This document shows, piece by piece, positions 40,984 through 49,732 of a DNA stretch of 64,000 bases (positions within the stretch are counted from its first letter, which is position 1; each line of letters starts with the position of its first letter). The position numbers and the translations under genes are program-made. The notes beneath the pieces were generated by a model, which ran no database searches, was not told where the DNA came from, and worked only from the letters and a program-made list of their open reading frames with translations. The DNA comes from Cellulomonas chengniuliangii (lineage in GTDB: Bacteria; Actinomycetota; Actinomycetes; Actinomycetales; Cellulomonadaceae): contig NZ_CP101988.1 of the NCBI RefSeq assembly GCF_024508335.1, positions 930,001 through 994,000 of the forward strand, read 5' to 3'.

Positions 40984-42272
40984 GCGAGCAGCTGGACGCG
41001 GTCGACGTCATCCGCACGAAGAGGGACAAGGGCCGCCTGTCGGACGCCCAGATCGACTGGGTGGTCGACGCGTACACCCGTGGCGTCGTCGCCGAGGAGC
41101 AGATGGCGGCTCTCGCGATGGCCATCCTGCTCAACGGCATGGACCGGGCCGAGATCGCCCGGTGGACCGGCGCGATGATCGCGAGCGGCGAGCGGATGGA
41201 CTTCTCCGGCCTGTCCCGCCCGACGGCCGACAAGCACTCCACCGGTGGGGTCGGCGACAAGATCACGCTGCCGCTGGCGCCCCTGGTCGCCGCGTTCGGC
41301 GTCGCGGTGCCGCAGCTCTCGGGCCGCGGGCTGGGCCACACGGGCGGCACGCTCGACAAGCTCGAGGCCATTCCCGGCTGGCGCGCCGCGCTCAGCAACG
41401 ACGAGATGATGACCCAGCTCGAGGACGTGGGCGCCGTCATCTGCCAGGCCGGCTCCGGCCTGGCGCCGGCGGACCGCAAGCTCTACGCGCTGCGCGACGT
41501 CACCTCGACGGTCGAGGCCATCCCGTTGATCGCGAGCTCGATCATGAGCAAGAAGATCGCCGAGGGCACCGGTTCGTTGGTGCTCGACGTCAAGGTCGGC
41601 TCGGGCGCGTTCATGAAGGACATCGACCGCGCTCGCGAGCTGGCCCGCACGATGGTCGAGCTCGGCACGGACGCCGGGGTGCGGACCGTCGCGCTGCTCA
41701 CCGACATGGAGACGCCCCTCGGGCTCACCGCGGGCAACGGCCTCGAGGTCCGCGAGTCGGTCGAGGTGCTCGCCGGGGGAGGCCCCGCGGACGTCGTCGA
41801 GCTGACCGTGGCGCTGGCCCGGGAGATGCTCACGGCTGCCGGGCAGCCGGACGCCGACCCGGCGGCCGCGCTCGCCGACGGCAGGGCGATGGACGTGTGG
41901 CGCCGGATGATCGCGGCCCAGGGCGGCGACGTGGACGCGCCGCTGCCGGTCGCGAAGGAGACGGAGCAGGTCCTGGCCTCGTCCGACGGCGTCCTGACAG
42001 GCCTCGACGCCTACGCCGTCGGGGTGGCCGCGTGGCGGCTCGGCGCCGGGCGTGCCCGCAAGGAGGACCCGGTGCAGGCTGCCGCCGGCATCGAGCTGCA
42101 CGCCAAGCCGGGCGACCGGGTGCGCGCCGGCCAGCCGCTGCTCACGCTGCACACCGACACCCCGGAGCGCTTCGGCCGGGCGCGTGAGGCGCTCGAGGGC
42201 GCCGTGCGCATCGACCAGGGCGCCGCCGCGGCGGCCCCGCGTCCGCTGGTCCTCGACCGCATCGGCGAGTGA
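40980..42272 (+). CDS. deoA: Thymidine phosphorylase
   Basis: Phosphorolysis of thymidine/deoxyuridine to base and deoxyribose 1-phosphate, 430 residues. Pyrimidine-nucleoside phosphorylase signature near DKHSTGGVGDKITLPLAPLVAA, the SGRGLGHTGGTLDKLE stretch, and C-terminal alpha/beta domain with the HAKPGDRV loop. Overlaps cdd upstream and the C39-like gene downstream by four bases. Confidence 0.95.
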   Translation: MSEQLDAVDVIRTKRDKGRLSDAQIDWVVDAYTRGVVAEEQMAALAMAILLNGMDRAEIARWTGAMIASGERMDFSGLSRPTADKHSTGGVGDKITLPLAPLVAAFGVAVPQLSGRGLGHTGGTLDKLEAIPGWRAALSNDEMMTQLEDVGAVICQAGSGLAPADRKLYALRDVTSTVEAIPLIASSIMSKKIAEGTGSLVLDVKVGSGAFMKDIDRARELARTMVELGTDAGVRTVALLTDMETPLGLTAGNGLEVRESVEVLAGGGPADVVELTVALAREMLTAAGQPDADPAAALADGRAMDVWRRMIAAQGGDVDAPLPVAKETEQVLASSDGVLTGLDAYAVGVAAWRLGAGRARKEDPVQAAAGIELHAKPGDRVRAGQPLLTLHTDTPERFGRAREALEGAVRIDQGAAAAAPRPLVLDRIGE

Positions 42273-43240
42273 CGCCAGCGGCTGTGCAGCTGACGAGCGT
42301 CCTCCGCGCGTTGCGCGGAGGCGCCGTCCCGCTCGACCTGGCGGGCCCGCGCCCGTCCGCTGACGACGCCGTCGGACCGGTCGGGGCCAGGCCTTCCCGG
42401 CCGTGCCCCGACCAGGTGCGCGAGCGCGCCAGCGGGCTTCCCGCCGCGGCCGCCGCGGACCTGGTCGCGCGGGTCGACGGGCTCTCCGACCGGGAGGCGT
42501 GGCAGGTTGTCGACCCCTTGCGCCCGGCGCCCGGAACTGGCGTGCTGCGGTTCGGCACCGCGGCCGCGCGCCAAGTCGACGAGACGGCCTGCGGAGCGGC
42601 CGTGCTGGCCATGATCGCGGCGCATGCCGACCCGGCGGTCGCGCTGTGGCTTGTCACAGGGGACGTGCCCGGCCGCCGGCCGCCTGTGCTGGAGGGGCTC
42701 GGGTCGTCCACGGGGCCCGCCGGGCGCCTGGCCGGGCTGCAGGCTGCTCTGCACGTGCGCAGCACGCGCCGGGCGGTGCTCGGCGTCCTCCCATGGCCGA
42801 CGGCGCTCGGCACCCCGCCGTGGGGCGCGGCGCGCGTCGCCAGCGAGCTCGGCGCGCGGGCGGGCGGTCAGCGGTCGACCTCCTACCGGTCGGTGATGCT
42901 TGACGACACCCGCCCCGACGAGATCGGCGGCATGCTGGCCCGCGTGCGCTGCGCGCTCGCGCAGGGGGTCCCGGTGCCGCTGTACACCGGCGGTGACACG
43001 TCGGACGGCTGGGCCGCGGCCGTGCCCCGCCACGTCGTCCTCCTCACCGGCCTCGACACGGCAGCGGACACGGCGGAGACGGCTGGCCTGCGGGTCTACG
43101 AGCCGTCCAGCGGCCGAGAGCATGTGCTCGCCGAGCACGCGCTGCTCGACGGCGGGGCCCCGCGCGCGGCCTACGGCGGCTGGTCGCACGTGTGCTGGGC
43201 GCTGCTCCCCGCGCAGCCTGCCGCGCGGCACGAGGCCTGA
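42269..43240 (+). CDS. C39-peptidase-like protein of unknown role in the nucleoside operon
   Basis: A 323-residue protein without signal peptide or membrane helix. Residues 101-117 (RQVDETACGAAVLAMIA) match the C39 cysteine-peptidase pattern: Gln six residues before Cys108, then CG and LAMIA. His255 in PRHVVLLTG and Glu278 in VYEPSSG are where the catalytic His and Asp of a papain-like fold would lie. The first 90 residues are Ala/Arg/Pro-rich. Start GTG overlaps the deoA stop. No ABC exporter or peptide precursor is next to it, so the usual bacteriocin-leader role is unsupported. Could be a protease, amidase or transglutaminase-like enzyme. Confidence 0.6.
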   Translation: MTPAAVQLTSVLRALRGGAVPLDLAGPRPSADDAVGPVGARPSRPCPDQVRERASGLPAAAAADLVARVDGLSDREAWQVVDPLRPAPGTGVLRFGTAAARQVDETACGAAVLAMIAAHADPAVALWLVTGDVPGRRPPVLEGLGSSTGPAGRLAGLQAALHVRSTRRAVLGVLPWPTALGTPPWGAARVASELGARAGGQRSTSYRSVMLDDTRPDEIGGMLARVRCALAQGVPVPLYTGGDTSDGWAAAVPRHVVLLTGLDTAADTAETAGLRVYEPSSGREHVLAEHALLDGGAPRAAYGGWSHVCWALLPAQPAARHEA

Positions 43241-43342
43241 GCCCGGCGCCTCCCGGGGGAGGCAGGCCGCCCGGTTGGCAACGGCCCCCGCCGCGGTCCA
43301 CGATGGAATCGCACGAGCCATCCTCATCCCCCGGGAGGAACT

Positions 43343-43648
43343 ATGAGCACCGTGCCCGGCCAGGACTCCTGGCGCGACGCCGGCCTGACCAAGCCCTCAC
43401 TGCGGGATGCCGCCGAGGTGGAACCCGCGCCGTTCGAGCTCGACGAGCTCGGTGACGCGGAAGCCGCCGACGAGCTGCGCGAGGACGAGGCGGACACCGA
43501 CGTGGCCGTCGTCGACCCTGCCGCCGATGTGGTCGAGGAGTACCGTCCCGGCGCGCCACGGCCCGACCTCGACGACCAGGCGAACGTGGCCGACGTGACC
43601 GAGCAGACCCGTGAGGTACCGCCCGACGAGCGGGACGACTACCCCTGA
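43343..43648 (+). CDS. Small acidic protein of unknown function
   Basis: A 101-residue, highly acidic protein (many Asp/Glu, few aromatics) with a conserved-looking end [20 protein letters not shown]. Probably largely unfolded. The ATG follows GGGAGGAA with good spacing, and codon use is typical of neighbours, so it is likely real. I do not recognise the family with confidence. It is placed between the C39-like gene and add. Confidence 0.7.
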   Translation: MSTVPGQDSWRDAGLTKPSLRDAAEVEPAPFELDELGDAEAADELREDEADTDVAVVDPAADVVEEYRPGAPRPDLDDQANVADVTEQTREVPPDERDDYP

Positions 43649-43671
43649 TCGGAGTAGTCCCCACCGACCAC

Positions 43672-43677
43672 TACGGT
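43672..43677 (+). promoter_or_regulatory. Leaderless-type -10 (TACGGT) of add
   Basis: TACGGT ends six bases before the add ATG at 43684. Confidence 0.5.
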
Positions 43678-43683
43678 GGGACC

Positions 43684-44790
43684 ATGACCCTCGCCGCCGA
43701 TCAGATCGCCGCCCTGCCCAAGGTGCTGCTTCACGACCACCTCGACGGCGGACTGCGGCCGGCGACCATCGTCGAGCTCGCGGGGGTGGCCGGCCACCCG
43801 CTGCCGACCACGGACCCGCAGGAGCTGGGACGCTGGTTCGTCGCGGCTGCCGACTCCGGCTCGCTCGAGCGGTACCTCGAGACCTTCACGCACACCGTCG
43901 CCGTGATGCAGACGGCCGACAACCTGCGGCGGGTCGCCCGGGAGTCGGTGCTGGACCTGGCCGCGGACGGCGTCGTCTACGCCGAGCAGCGCTACGCTCC
44001 CGAGCAGCACCAGCAGGGCGGCCTCACGCTGCAGCAGGTGGTCGACGCCGTGCAGGAGGGGTTCGCCGAGGGGGTGGCCCAGGCCGCCGCGCAGGGCCGC
44101 CGGATCCAGGTCGGCACGCTGCTCACCGCGATGCGGCACGCGGACCGAGGCGACGAGATCGCGGCGCTCGCACTGGCGAACCGTGATCGGGGCGTGGTCG
44201 GCTTCGACATCGCCGGCGCCGAGAAGGGCTTCCCGCCCTCTCGGCAGGCCTCCGCGTTCGGCGCCCTGCGAGCGGCCAGCTTCCCGGTGACCGTGCACGC
44301 GGGCGAGGCGGACGGCCTGCAGTCGATCGCCGAGGCGCTGCACGTCGCTGGCGCCCTCCGGCTCGGCCACGGCGTGCGGATCATGGACGACATCACCGTC
44401 ACGACCGGCCTGGACGGCGCTCCGGGCGCCCGGCTGGGGCGGTTGGCGCAGTGGGTGCTCGACCGGCAGATCCCGCTCGAGCTGTGCCCCTCGTCGAACC
44501 TGCAGACAGGCGCGGCGGAGTCGATCGCCCAGCACCCGGTGACGGTGCTGCGGTCGCTGGGCTTCGCGGTCACGGTGAGCACCGACAACCGCCTGCAGTC
44601 CGGCACCACGCTGACCCGCGAGCTGGCCCTCCTGGCCAAGGAGGCGGGCTGGACCCTCGACGACGTGCGGGACGTGACCGTCACCGCCGCCGAGCACTCC
44701 TTCCTCGCGCTGCCGCAGCGGCGCGAGCTGATCGACCGGGTGATCCTCCCGGCGTATTCGCAGAACGGCAGCGGGAGGCACCGCGCATGA
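43684..44790 (+). CDS. add: Adenosine deaminase
   Basis: Zinc amidohydrolase converting adenosine and deoxyadenosine to inosine forms, 368 residues. [16 protein letters not shown] (two zinc His), [23 protein letters not shown] (zinc His), LRLGHGVRI and VSTDNRLQS (last zinc Asp) are all present. Note that LDGG replaces the more common LDGS. Overlaps deoC by ATGA. Inosine produced here is the substrate for punA at 49 kb. Confidence 0.95.
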   Translation: MTLAADQIAALPKVLLHDHLDGGLRPATIVELAGVAGHPLPTTDPQELGRWFVAAADSGSLERYLETFTHTVAVMQTADNLRRVARESVLDLAADGVVYAEQRYAPEQHQQGGLTLQQVVDAVQEGFAEGVAQAAAQGRRIQVGTLLTAMRHADRGDEIAALALANRDRGVVGFDIAGAEKGFPPSRQASAFGALRAASFPVTVHAGEADGLQSIAEALHVAGALRLGHGVRIMDDITVTTGLDGAPGARLGRLAQWVLDRQIPLELCPSSNLQTGAAESIAQHPVTVLRSLGFAVTVSTDNRLQSGTTLTRELALLAKEAGWTLDDVRDVTVTAAEHSFLALPQRRELIDRVILPAYSQNGSGRHRA

Positions 44791-45461
44791 CCCACCACAT
44801 CGACCCCACGACCCTCGCCCAGTACGTCGACCACACCCTCCTCAAGCCCGAGGCCACGGCGCAGGACGTCGCCGACCTCGTCGCGGAGGGGCAGCGGCTG
44901 GGCGTGTACTCGGTGTGCGTGTCGCCGTCGTTCCTCCCCCTCGACGCGGGCGGCCTGAAGGTCGCGACCGTGTGCGGCTTCCCGTCCGGCAAGCACCACA
45001 GCGAGGTCAAGGCCGCCGAGGCCGCTCGCGCGGTGGCCGACGGCGCTGACGAGGTCGACATGGTCATCGACGTGGGCGCCGCGAAGGCCGGCGAGTTCGC
45101 CGCGGTGCAGGCTGACATCGCGGCTGTCCGGGCGGCCACGCCGGCCCCCGTCGTGCTCAAGGTCATCATCGAGTCCGCGGCGCTGACCGACGAGGAGATC
45201 GTCGCGGTGTGCCAGGCCGCCGAGGCCGCGGGCGCGGACTTCGTCAAGACCTCGACCGGGTTCCACCCCGCCGGCGGCGCCACGGTGCACGCCATCGAGC
45301 TGATGCACGCGACCGTCGGGGGGCGGCTGGGCATCAAGGCCTCCGGCGGCGTCCGCACGAGCGCCGACGCGCTGGCGATGATCGAGGCGGGGGCGACCCG
45401 TCTGGGCCTGTCGGGCACCGCGGCCGTCCTGGCCGGCCTCGAGGCCGACGCGGGCTACTGA
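44787..45461 (+). CDS. deoC: Deoxyribose-phosphate aldolase
   Basis: Class I aldolase splitting deoxyribose 5-phosphate to acetaldehyde and glyceraldehyde 3-phosphate, 224 residues. [35 protein letters not shown], the Schiff-base Lys in [11 protein letters not shown], and [14 protein letters not shown] with IKASGGVRT are diagnostic. Last gene of the add-deoC pair; a very strong terminator follows. Confidence 0.96.
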   Translation: MTHHIDPTTLAQYVDHTLLKPEATAQDVADLVAEGQRLGVYSVCVSPSFLPLDAGGLKVATVCGFPSGKHHSEVKAAEAARAVADGADEVDMVIDVGAAKAGEFAAVQADIAAVRAATPAPVVLKVIIESAALTDEEIVAVCQAAEAAGADFVKTSTGFHPAGGATVHAIELMHATVGGRLGIKASGGVRTSADALAMIEAGATRLGLSGTAAVLAGLEADAGY

Positions 45462-45470
45462 GCTCCTGCC

Positions 45471-45494
45471 AGACGGCTAGACGGCTAGACCGCT
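45471..45494 (+). repeat. Short tandem repeat AGACGGCT
   Basis: Two exact copies of AGACGGCT and a third with one change, immediately before the terminator stem. No function is apparent. Confidence 0.6.
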
Positions 45495-45530
45495 GAGACG
45501 GCGGGCTCCCCGAGGGGAGCCCGCCGTCTC
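45495..45530 (+). terminator. Strong terminator after deoC
   Basis: A 17-base-pair perfect inverted repeat with only two central bases, followed by TTT. It closes the nucleoside operon. Confidence 0.88.
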
Positions 45531-45716
45531 TTTGGGTGCTGTCCGAACCCGCTGACCTCGCGACGCGTTCGCCCCTCGGCGCCAGGCGCACCTCCAGGGA
45601 CTGTCCCAGCGCCGCCACCCGATCTGCGCGCAGAGTGGCGTCCACCATGTGACACGCACCGGTGGCGGGGGAGCGCGGGATCGGCTCGGACGGCCCCACC
45701 GCCATGTGCCCACGGG

Positions 45717-45722
45717 CATAGT
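45717..45722 (+). promoter_or_regulatory. Leaderless-type -10 (CATAGT) of the arginase-family gene
   Basis: CATAGT ends seven bases before the ATG at 45730 and decides for that ATG over the in-frame GTG at 45721. Confidence 0.45.
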
Positions 45723-45729
45723 GGATGCC

Positions 45730-46599
45730 ATGTCCGCCCAGATACGCCTGCTGGAGGTCCCCTACGACTCGGGCTGCCGGGATGTGCGCCTCGGCGCCGG
45801 CCCGACCGCCCTCGTCGCCGCAGGTGCTGCTCAGCGGCTGGCCCGCCACGGTGCTGTCGTCGACCACGGGCGCATCCGGCTCGCAGCCAACCCCGGTCCG
45901 ACCGTCGAGGCCGCCGCGGGCGCCGAGGTGATGCGGCTCGTCGCGCAGGACGTCGCCGCCCACGCCGGCCACCTGCCGGTGGTGCTCGCTGGCAACTGCG
46001 GGGCGACGCTCGGAGTCGTCGCCGGCCTGCGTGCCCTCGCGCCCGAGCGGTGCGTGGCGGTCCTGTGGTTTGACGCCCACGGCGACCTGCAGACGCCCGC
46101 GACCTCGGCGACCGGGTTCTTCGACGGCATGAGCCTGGCGATGACCACGGGTCGGTGCTGGGAGGAGCTCGCCGCGAGCGTGCCCGGCCACGCGCCGTTG
46201 CCCGACGACCGCACGGTGCTCGTCGGCGGCCACCAGGTCGACGAGGCCGAGCGCCGGCTCCTGGATGGCCCGGGACCGACGTGGTTGACCGTGGCCGACG
46301 TCCGGGCGGGTCGGGCGGGGAGCGTGCTCGACCGGGTGGCCGCGCACGCGGACGCGGTGCACGTGCACGTCGACCTCGACGTGCACGACACGTCCCTCCC
46401 GCCGGCGAACTCCTTCGCCGCGCCGGGTGGCCTCACGCCCGACGAGGTGCGCGCCACGGTGCTCGACGCCGTCGCCCGGCTCCCGCTCGCGTCGGCGACC
46501 GTCGCCTCGTGGGACCCGACCCACGACGTCGACGACCGCATGCGCGACGCGGCCCTGGGCCTGCTGGAGCTCCTGGGCGCGCCGGCTCCGACCCGGTGA
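45730..46599 (+). CDS. Arginase/ureohydrolase family protein with altered first metal motif
   Basis: A 289-residue ureohydrolase-fold protein. The metal motifs DAHGD (D115, H117, D119) and DLDVHD (D215, D217) are intact, as is the PPANSFAAPGGL substrate loop. The usual first motif GGDHS reads GNCGATLG, so the first His ligand is replaced by Cys90 and its Asp neighbour by Asn89. It could be an agmatinase, formiminoglutamase or hydroxyarginine-hydrolase relative with an unusual or single-metal centre. A single gene between two terminators, convergent with the phosphosugar mutase. Confidence 0.8.
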   Translation: MSAQIRLLEVPYDSGCRDVRLGAGPTALVAAGAAQRLARHGAVVDHGRIRLAANPGPTVEAAAGAEVMRLVAQDVAAHAGHLPVVLAGNCGATLGVVAGLRALAPERCVAVLWFDAHGDLQTPATSATGFFDGMSLAMTTGRCWEELAASVPGHAPLPDDRTVLVGGHQVDEAERRLLDGPGPTWLTVADVRAGRAGSVLDRVAAHADAVHVHVDLDVHDTSLPPANSFAAPGGLTPDEVRATVLDAVARLPLASATVASWDPTHDVDDRMRDAALGLLELLGAPAPTR

Positions 46600-46703
46600 G
46601 CCCGGACGACCACCTCACCCGGCCACCGCCGGGACGCGCGCCGGGCCACCTCGTCGGCGTCCGCGAGCGACTCAGAACGGCCCAGCAGACCCCGGAGAAC
46701 CAC

Positions 46704-46739
46704 GAAGCTCCCGGTCAGACAACCCTGACCGGGAGCTTC
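46704..46739. terminator. Bidirectional terminator between arginase-like and mutase genes
   Basis: A perfect 15-base-pair stem starting GAAGCTCCCGGTCAG with an ACAACC loop, between two convergent stops. Confidence 0.8.
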
Positions 46740-46795
46740 GGTGCTGCTCGAGCGGTTCCCTCCGGAACCACCTGTCTCCTCGCGTGCGGGCCCGG

Positions 46796-48691
46796 TCAGG
46801 CCCCGGTGATGCCCAGCGCCGCCTCGGTGTCGCGGCGCACCGCGTCGAGCCGATCACGCGCGTGCCGCCGAGCGCTCATGACCTTCGGCTCGCTCGCGTG
46901 CTCGCCGACCTCGACGATCACCTCGAGGTAGCACTTGACCTTCGGCTCGGTGCCGCTGGGCCGCACGATGACCCGGGTGCCGTCCTCCGCGAGCAGTCGC
47001 AGCCCGACGGTCGGCGGCAGGCCGCCGCGCTCGGCGTCGGTGCCCGCCTCCAGGTCGACGACCTTGGTCACCGGCGAGCCGCCGAGGGTGGCCGGCGGGT
47101 TGTCCCGCAGACGCGCCATCGTCGCGGGGATCTGGGCGAGGTCCGTGAACCGCACCGAGAGCTGGTCGGTCATGTGCAGGCCGTGGTCGCGGGCCAGGTC
47201 GTCCAGCACCCCGAGGAGGGTGCGGCCGTCGGCCTTCAACGTGGCCGCGAGCTGCGCGATCACGAGCGCCGCTGAGATGCCGTCCTTGTCCCGCACGTGC
47301 GCCGGGTCGACGCAGTACCCGAGCGCCTCCTCGTACCCGAACACGAGGCCGTCCACGCGGGAGATCCACTTGAAGCCCGTGAGGGTCTCCTCGTGCCGGG
47401 CGCCCGCGGCCTGCGCGATCTGCGACAGCAGCCGCGACGAGACGATCGAGTTCGCGAACACGAGCTCGCGCTCGTCCGGCGTGCTGGCGACGAACGTGCC
47501 GGCGCCCGCGATGCGGCCCGCCGCCAAGGCCCCCAGCAACGCGCCCACCTCGTCACCCCGCAGCATCCGCCAGCCGTCGGCCGCGGCGGTGTCCGGCCCG
47601 CGGTAGGAGCGCGACATCGGGTCGTCGACGGCGACCGCACACCGGTCGGCGTCCGGGTCTAGGGCGAGCACCAGGTCCGCCGACTCCGCCGCCGCGAGGC
47701 CGAGCGCGTAGTCCATCGCGCCGGGCTCCTCCGGGTTCGGGAAGGCCACGGTGGGGAAGTCGGGGTCGGGCTCGGCCTGCTCCGGCACCAGGGTCACGTC
47801 GCCGAAACCGGCGGCCGCCAGGACGCGCGTGGCCACGGCCCCGCCCACGCCGTGCAGCGGCGTCAGGACGACCTTGAGCCCGCTCGCCCGCATCCGCGCA
47901 GCGTCGCTCGGGTCTGCCAGCGTCAGCACCGACGCGACGTACGCGTCGAGCACGTCAGGCCCGAGCACCGTCCAACCGGAGTCCGCGCGCGGCACGGACG
48001 CGACGGACGTGACGCGGGCGATCTCGGCGGCGATGGCCGCGTCCGCCGGCGGCACGATCTGCGAGCCCTGCGCCCCGCCCCCGGCCGCGCGGCCGCCCAG
48101 GTAGACCTTGTAGCCGTTGTCCTGCGGGGGGTTGTGGCTGGCGGTCACCATGACCCCGGCCTCGGCTCCCAGGTGCCGCACCGCGAAGGCCAGCACGGGC
48201 GTCGGCAGCGCGGAGGGCAGCAGCAGCGCCTCGATGCCCGCGGCCGTCATGACGGCCGCGGTGTCACGCGCGAAGTCCGCGGACCGGTGCCGCGCGTCGT
48301 ACCCGATGACCACCCGCGGGGCGGGCTTGGCGCCCGGCAGCTGCGCGTTCAGGTACCCGGCCAGGCCCGCGGCGGCCCGGATCACCACCGCGCGGTTCAT
48401 CCGGTTCGGGCCTGCGGCGATGGCGCCCCGCAGTCCGGCGGTGCCGAACTGCAGGGTCCCCGCGAAGCGGTCCTCGAGCTCGGCGCGGGCCTGCTCGACG
48501 TCGGCCGAGAGGCGCTCCTGCTCGGGGGTCAGCGGCCTGCCCGAGCCGCGCACGGCCTCGACCTCGTCCAGGGACGTGGTCGCCCGCGCGAGCAGGTCGG
48601 CGAGCTCGGCCGCGGTGCTGGGATCTGGATCGTCAGCGATCCATGCGCGAGCCTGATCCTGGATCTCGGGCCATGTGTCGGCGGTCGCCAT
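46796..48691 (-). CDS. Phosphosugar mutase, PGM2/phosphopentomutase-like
   Basis: An alpha-D-phosphohexomutase superfamily protein of 631 residues, the length class of PGM2-type enzymes rather than the 450-residue PMM/PGM type. The phosphoserine loop is TASHNPPQDNGYKVY (Ser about 185); the metal loop reads DPDADRCAV, the sugar-binding loop GYEEALGYCV, and the phosphate loop RPSGTEPKVKCY. PGM2 proteins convert ribose 1-phosphate and deoxyribose 1-phosphate to the 5-phosphates. Sitting directly behind punA, it is likely the phosphopentomutase of this pathway (no deoB seen). The ATG at 48691 is seven bases behind a TAGATT box. Confidence 0.85.
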   Translation of the reverse strand: MATADTWPEIQDQARAWIADDPDPSTAAELADLLARATTSLDEVEAVRGSGRPLTPEQERLSADVEQARAELEDRFAGTLQFGTAGLRGAIAAGPNRMNRAVVIRAAAGLAGYLNAQLPGAKPAPRVVIGYDARHRSADFARDTAAVMTAAGIEALLLPSALPTPVLAFAVRHLGAEAGVMVTASHNPPQDNGYKVYLGGRAAGGGAQGSQIVPPADAAIAAEIARVTSVASVPRADSGWTVLGPDVLDAYVASVLTLADPSDAARMRASGLKVVLTPLHGVGGAVATRVLAAAGFGDVTLVPEQAEPDPDFPTVAFPNPEEPGAMDYALGLAAAESADLVLALDPDADRCAVAVDDPMSRSYRGPDTAAADGWRMLRGDEVGALLGALAAGRIAGAGTFVASTPDERELVFANSIVSSRLLSQIAQAAGARHEETLTGFKWISRVDGLVFGYEEALGYCVDPAHVRDKDGISAALVIAQLAATLKADGRTLLGVLDDLARDHGLHMTDQLSVRFTDLAQIPATMARLRDNPPATLGGSPVTKVVDLEAGTDAERGGLPPTVGLRLLAEDGTRVIVRPSGTEPKVKCYLEVIVEVGEHASEPKVMSARRHARDRLDAVRRDTEAALGITGA

Positions 48692-48696
48692 GACGC

Positions 48697-49560
48697 TCAA
48701 TCTACCGACGTGGTCGTCGACGCGTCGTCCAGGCGTCGCACGATCGAGGCGAGGAGGGCGCTGATGCGCGGGCCGGCGGCCTGGCCGGCCTCGATGACCT
48801 CCTGGTGGGACAACGGCACGGGGCTGATGCCGGCGGCCAGGTTCGTCACGAGCGAGAGCCCGAGGACCTCCATGCCCGCCTGACGCGCCGCGATCGCCTC
48901 GAGGGCGGTCGACATGCCCACCAGGTCGCCGCCCATCCGGCCGGCCATGGTCACCTCGGCGGGGGTCTCGTAGTGCGGCCCGCGGAACTGGACGTAGACG
49001 CCCTCGGCGAGAGTCGGGTCGACGGCGCGCGCGACCTGGCGCAGGCGCTCGGCGTACAGGTCGGTGAGGTCGACGAACGTCGCGCCCTCGAGCGGAGAGG
49101 TGGCGGTGAGGTTGATGTGGTCGCGGATCAGGACGGGCGTGCCGGGCGCCCAGTCGAGGTTGAGCCCCCCGCAGCCGTTGGTCAGCACGACGGTGTGCGC
49201 GCCGGCGGCGGCGGCGGTGCGCATCCCGTGCACCACGCGGCGCACCCCGCGGCCCTCGTACAGGTGGGTGCGCGATCCGATCACCAGCACGTGGCGGTCT
49301 GGCGCGCCGTTCTCGCCGGCGACCCGGATCGAGCGCGTGGTGCCCACGTGCCCGGGCACGGCGGGGGCCGAGAACCCGGGGATCTCGTGGCTGGGGACCT
49401 CGGCGATGGTCTCCCCGAGCAGGTCGGCGGCGCCGCCCCAGCCCGAGCCGAGCACGAGGGCGATGTCATGGCGCTCGACGCCGGTGGCGCTCGCCAGATG
49501 GGCGGCGGCGAGCCGGGCGACGTCGAAGGGGTCGGTGCGGGGGTCGTCGAGTTCAGGCAT
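48697..49560 (-). CDS. punA: Purine-nucleoside phosphorylase
   Basis: Trimeric PNP converting inosine/guanosine and phosphate to base and (deoxy)ribose 1-phosphate, 287 residues. VLGSGWGG, the GSRTHLYEGRGVRRVVHGMR stretch, VVLTNGCGGLN, FRGPHYETPAEV and LSLVTNLAAG are class I PNP motifs. The leader region has TAGCCT six bases before the ATG. The phosphosugar mutase starts five bases after its stop, so the pair forms one unit. Confidence 0.95.
   Translation of the reverse strand: MPELDDPRTDPFDVARLAAAHLASATGVERHDIALVLGSGWGGAADLLGETIAEVPSHEIPGFSAPAVPGHVGTTRSIRVAGENGAPDRHVLVIGSRTHLYEGRGVRRVVHGMRTAAAAGAHTVVLTNGCGGLNLDWAPGTPVLIRDHINLTATSPLEGATFVDLTDLYAERLRQVARAVDPTLAEGVYVQFRGPHYETPAEVTMAGRMGGDLVGMSTALEAIAARQAGMEVLGLSLVTNLAAGISPVPLSHQEVIEAGQAAGPRISALLASIVRRLDDASTTTSVD
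48699..48704 (-). promoter_or_regulatory. Leaderless-type -10 (TAGATT) of the mutase gene
   Basis: TAGATT on the minus strand ends seven bases before the ATG at 48691 and overlaps the punA stop. It supports ATG over the in-frame TTG at 48700. Confidence 0.45.
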
Positions 49561-49566
49561 GCCCCG

Positions 49567-49572
49567 AGGCTA
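49567..49572 (-). promoter_or_regulatory. Leaderless-type -10 (TAGCCT) of punA
   Basis: TAGCCT on the minus strand ends six bases before the punA ATG. Confidence 0.55.
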
Positions 49573-49732
49573 ACCGCCATCGAGGGTCGAGCCCGCACAC
49601 GGGGGACGCGCGGGGCAGGGCCGGCCAGGGCGTGCCGCCACGGCGCCGCCCGAGGGCGCCCGTGAAGGGACCGAAGACCCAGACACGCCGGGTCGAGGCC
49701 CCCCAGGTCGGGCGCCACGGCACAATGGGGGC

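Noticed and set aside
45471-45530. tRNA or small RNA gene after deoC
   Set aside because: The structure is a single 17-bp stem with a two-base turn and T-run, i.e. a terminator; no cloverleaf.
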